Below, piece after piece: positions 6,413 through 7,016 of a stretch of DNA of 7,016 nt; position 1 is the stretch's first letter, and each line of letters begins with the position of its first letter. The stretch comes from an uncultured Methanobrevibacter sp. (lineage in GTDB: Archaea > Methanobacteriota > Methanobacteria > Methanobacteriales > Methanobacteriaceae). The translations under genes were made by a program, and so were the position numbers. The DNA lies in assembly GCA_902782595.1 (NCBI GenBank), contig CACZNW010000140.1:1-7016 (forward strand), given 5' to 3'. Below the pieces are notes generated by a model, which had not been told where the DNA came from, made no database searches, and was given only the letters and a program-made list of their open reading frames with translations.

Positions 6413-6670
6413 CATGCTTATTTTTACAAATACTTTATTAAACATATTGTTTTTTATTCCAACTTAACTTTATTCAGTCGTTTTGGCTTAAATAGCTTTT
6501 AATCATGTCCAATTTTATAGGATAATTAATCTGGGCACTGTTTTAATTTTAATATATTCAAGTTACTTTAAAAATAGTTTCATATAATAAAACAGGATTA
6601 TAGACTAATTCAAAAATAATTTTGCTTTATAGCTGATTTTCATAGTGTTTTAACTTTATTTTTAAAAATT
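6413..6670. other. AT-rich intergenic stretch with no recognisable gene
   Basis: This is the first part of the long gap before the secreted protein gene. I find no reading frame with a ribosome site, no tRNA-like or other RNA-like fold, no repeat array and no clear remnant of a gene on either strand. It is very AT-rich, with several short T-tracts. Long non-coding spaces upstream of surface-protein genes are common in this genus, and the regulatory elements lie downstream of it (6671-6781). Confidence 0.6.
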
Positions 6671-6689
6671 AAACTCATTTAATGAGTTT
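6671..6689. promoter_or_regulatory. 19-bp palindrome upstream of the promoter (candidate operator)
   Basis: AAACTCATTTAATGAGTTT has perfect 9-bp arms around a single central T. It ends just upstream of the A-rich BRE and TATA box of the secreted protein gene, a usual place for an activator or repressor dimer in archaea. A role as the stem of a terminator is less likely: no gene reads into it, and only four T in a row follow at the end. Confidence 0.5.
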
Positions 6690-6696
6690 TACTAAA

Positions 6697-6713
6697 TAAA
6701 AAGGTTTATATAA
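6697..6713 (+). promoter_or_regulatory. BRE/TATA promoter of the secreted protein gene
   Basis: An A-rich BRE (AAAAAGG, ending near 6704) is followed directly by TTTATATAA (6705-6713), an excellent match to methanogen promoters. The predicted transcript start is about 25 bases on, near 6733-6736, giving a leader of about 55 bases. Confidence 0.8.
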
Positions 6714-6734
6714 GATATTTCTAATATATTGTTA

Positions 6735-6756
6735 CTGCGATTGTATATTCTCGCAG
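6735..6756 (+). promoter_or_regulatory. Stem-loop at the predicted 5' end of the secreted protein mRNA
   Basis: CTGCGA (6735-6740) and TCGCAG (6751-6756) form a perfect 6-bp stem with four G/C pairs around the 10-base loop TTGTATATTC. It stands out in an AT-rich gap and sits at or next to the predicted transcript start. It could be an RNA hairpin or a DNA operator. It does not cover the ribosome site. Confidence 0.5.
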
Positions 6757-6775
6757 ATGTTTAAAAATTATTAAT

Positions 6776-6781
6776 GGAGGT
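6776..6781 (+). promoter_or_regulatory. Ribosome binding site that fixes a TTG start
   Basis: GGAGGT lies eight bases before TTG at 6790 and is the strongest ribosome site in the window. It supports a non-ATG start, because the only nearby ATG (6774) overlaps the site itself and is in a frame that soon stops. Confidence 0.85.
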
Positions 6782-6789
6782 AAATTATT

Positions 6790-7016
6790 TTGAACAAAAA
6801 GATATTACTCACTTTGTTAATATTACTCACAGCTATTTTCTCAGTCTGTGCTATCTCAGCAAGTGATGTTAATGTTACAGATTCATATGCTACCAACTTA
6901 GTAGATGACACGTCAGATGCGTCAGTCCCACTGGAGAATACTGCTGATTCATCAGAACTTTCTGTATCAAGTGATTCAAATGTTGATAATGATTCATCTA
7001 AAGTTTCTCTATCAAG
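6790..7016 (+). CDS. Secreted Ser/Asp-rich protein, probable adhesin-like protein, 3'-partial
   Basis: Only the first 75 codons are in the window. The start is TTG, fixed by a strong GGAGGT ribosome site eight bases upstream and by the signal peptide that follows directly: a short basic end (MNKK), a hydrophobic core (ILLTLLILLTAIFSVCA) and a likely cleavage near ISA|SD after residue 24. The mature part is dominated by Ser, Asp, Asn, Val and Thr and is acidic and low in complexity, with at least two N-X-S/T sequons (NVT, NDS). This resembles the N-terminal linker of the large adhesin-like surface proteins of Methanobrevibacter and Methanosphaera. No adhesin repeat domain is visible yet, so the class is inferred from the signal peptide, composition and host. 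The gene has its own BRE/TATA and a leader of about 55 bases. An ATG at 6774 in another frame hits a stop within the signal-peptide region and is not the start. Confidence 0.82.
   Translation, partial: MNKKILLTLLILLTAIFSVCAISASDVNVTDSYATNLVDDTSDASVPLENTADSSELSVSSDSNVDNDSSKVSLS

Noticed and set aside
6413..6670. A possible decayed gene or small RNA in the long AT-rich gap
   Set aside because: No frame with a ribosome site, no conserved protein fragment and no stable fold could be seen; AT-rich noise is sufficient.

Overview
The window looks like the chromosome of a methanogenic archaeon of the Methanobacteriales, most likely Methanobrevibacter or a close relative. The evidence is an AT-rich sequence, a group II chaperonin (thermosome), a short archaeal HMG-CoA reductase, GGTGAT-type ribosome binding sites, BRE/TATA promoters, poly-T tracts after genes, and the start of a secreted Ser/Asp-rich protein like the adhesin-like proteins of this genus. 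The genus call is an inference from these features; no search was run.

Layout. Positions 2-2262 (+) hold a tight three-gene run: sucD (succinyl-CoA synthetase alpha, missing only its first few codons at the window edge), hmgA (HMG-CoA reductase, starting on the base after the sucD stop) and a 67-residue acidic protein of unknown function. It converges on a four-gene minus-strand run (4614 down to 2259) and shares the stop tetranucleotide CTAG with it. In order of transcription that run encodes a TPR protein, a 51-residue zinc-ribbon protein, a 151-residue protein I do not recognise, and a membrane-anchored cysteine-rich DUF116 protein. A hairpin followed by T-tracts lies between the second and third genes. 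A 107-bp divergent promoter region separates the run from the plus-strand thermosome gene (4722-6371). A 418-bp AT-rich gap follows, containing a poly-T terminator, a 19-bp palindrome, a strong BRE/TATA and a leader hairpin. A TTG-initiated secreted protein then begins and runs off the window at 7016.

How the genes work together. sucD belongs to the incomplete reductive TCA route to 2-oxoglutarate, and hmgA makes mevalonate for archaeal isoprenoid lipids. They share a transcript rather than a pathway. The thermosome folds cytosolic proteins. The minus-strand run is the least understood part: a repeat scaffold, a zinc ribbon and a probable metal-binding membrane protein, with no pathway evident. 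I see no mobile element, CRISPR array, RNA gene or defence system, and most of the window is ordinary core genome. The points most worth checking are the regulatory architecture upstream of the secreted protein, the hairpin inside the minus-strand run, and the uncharacterised gene set itself.
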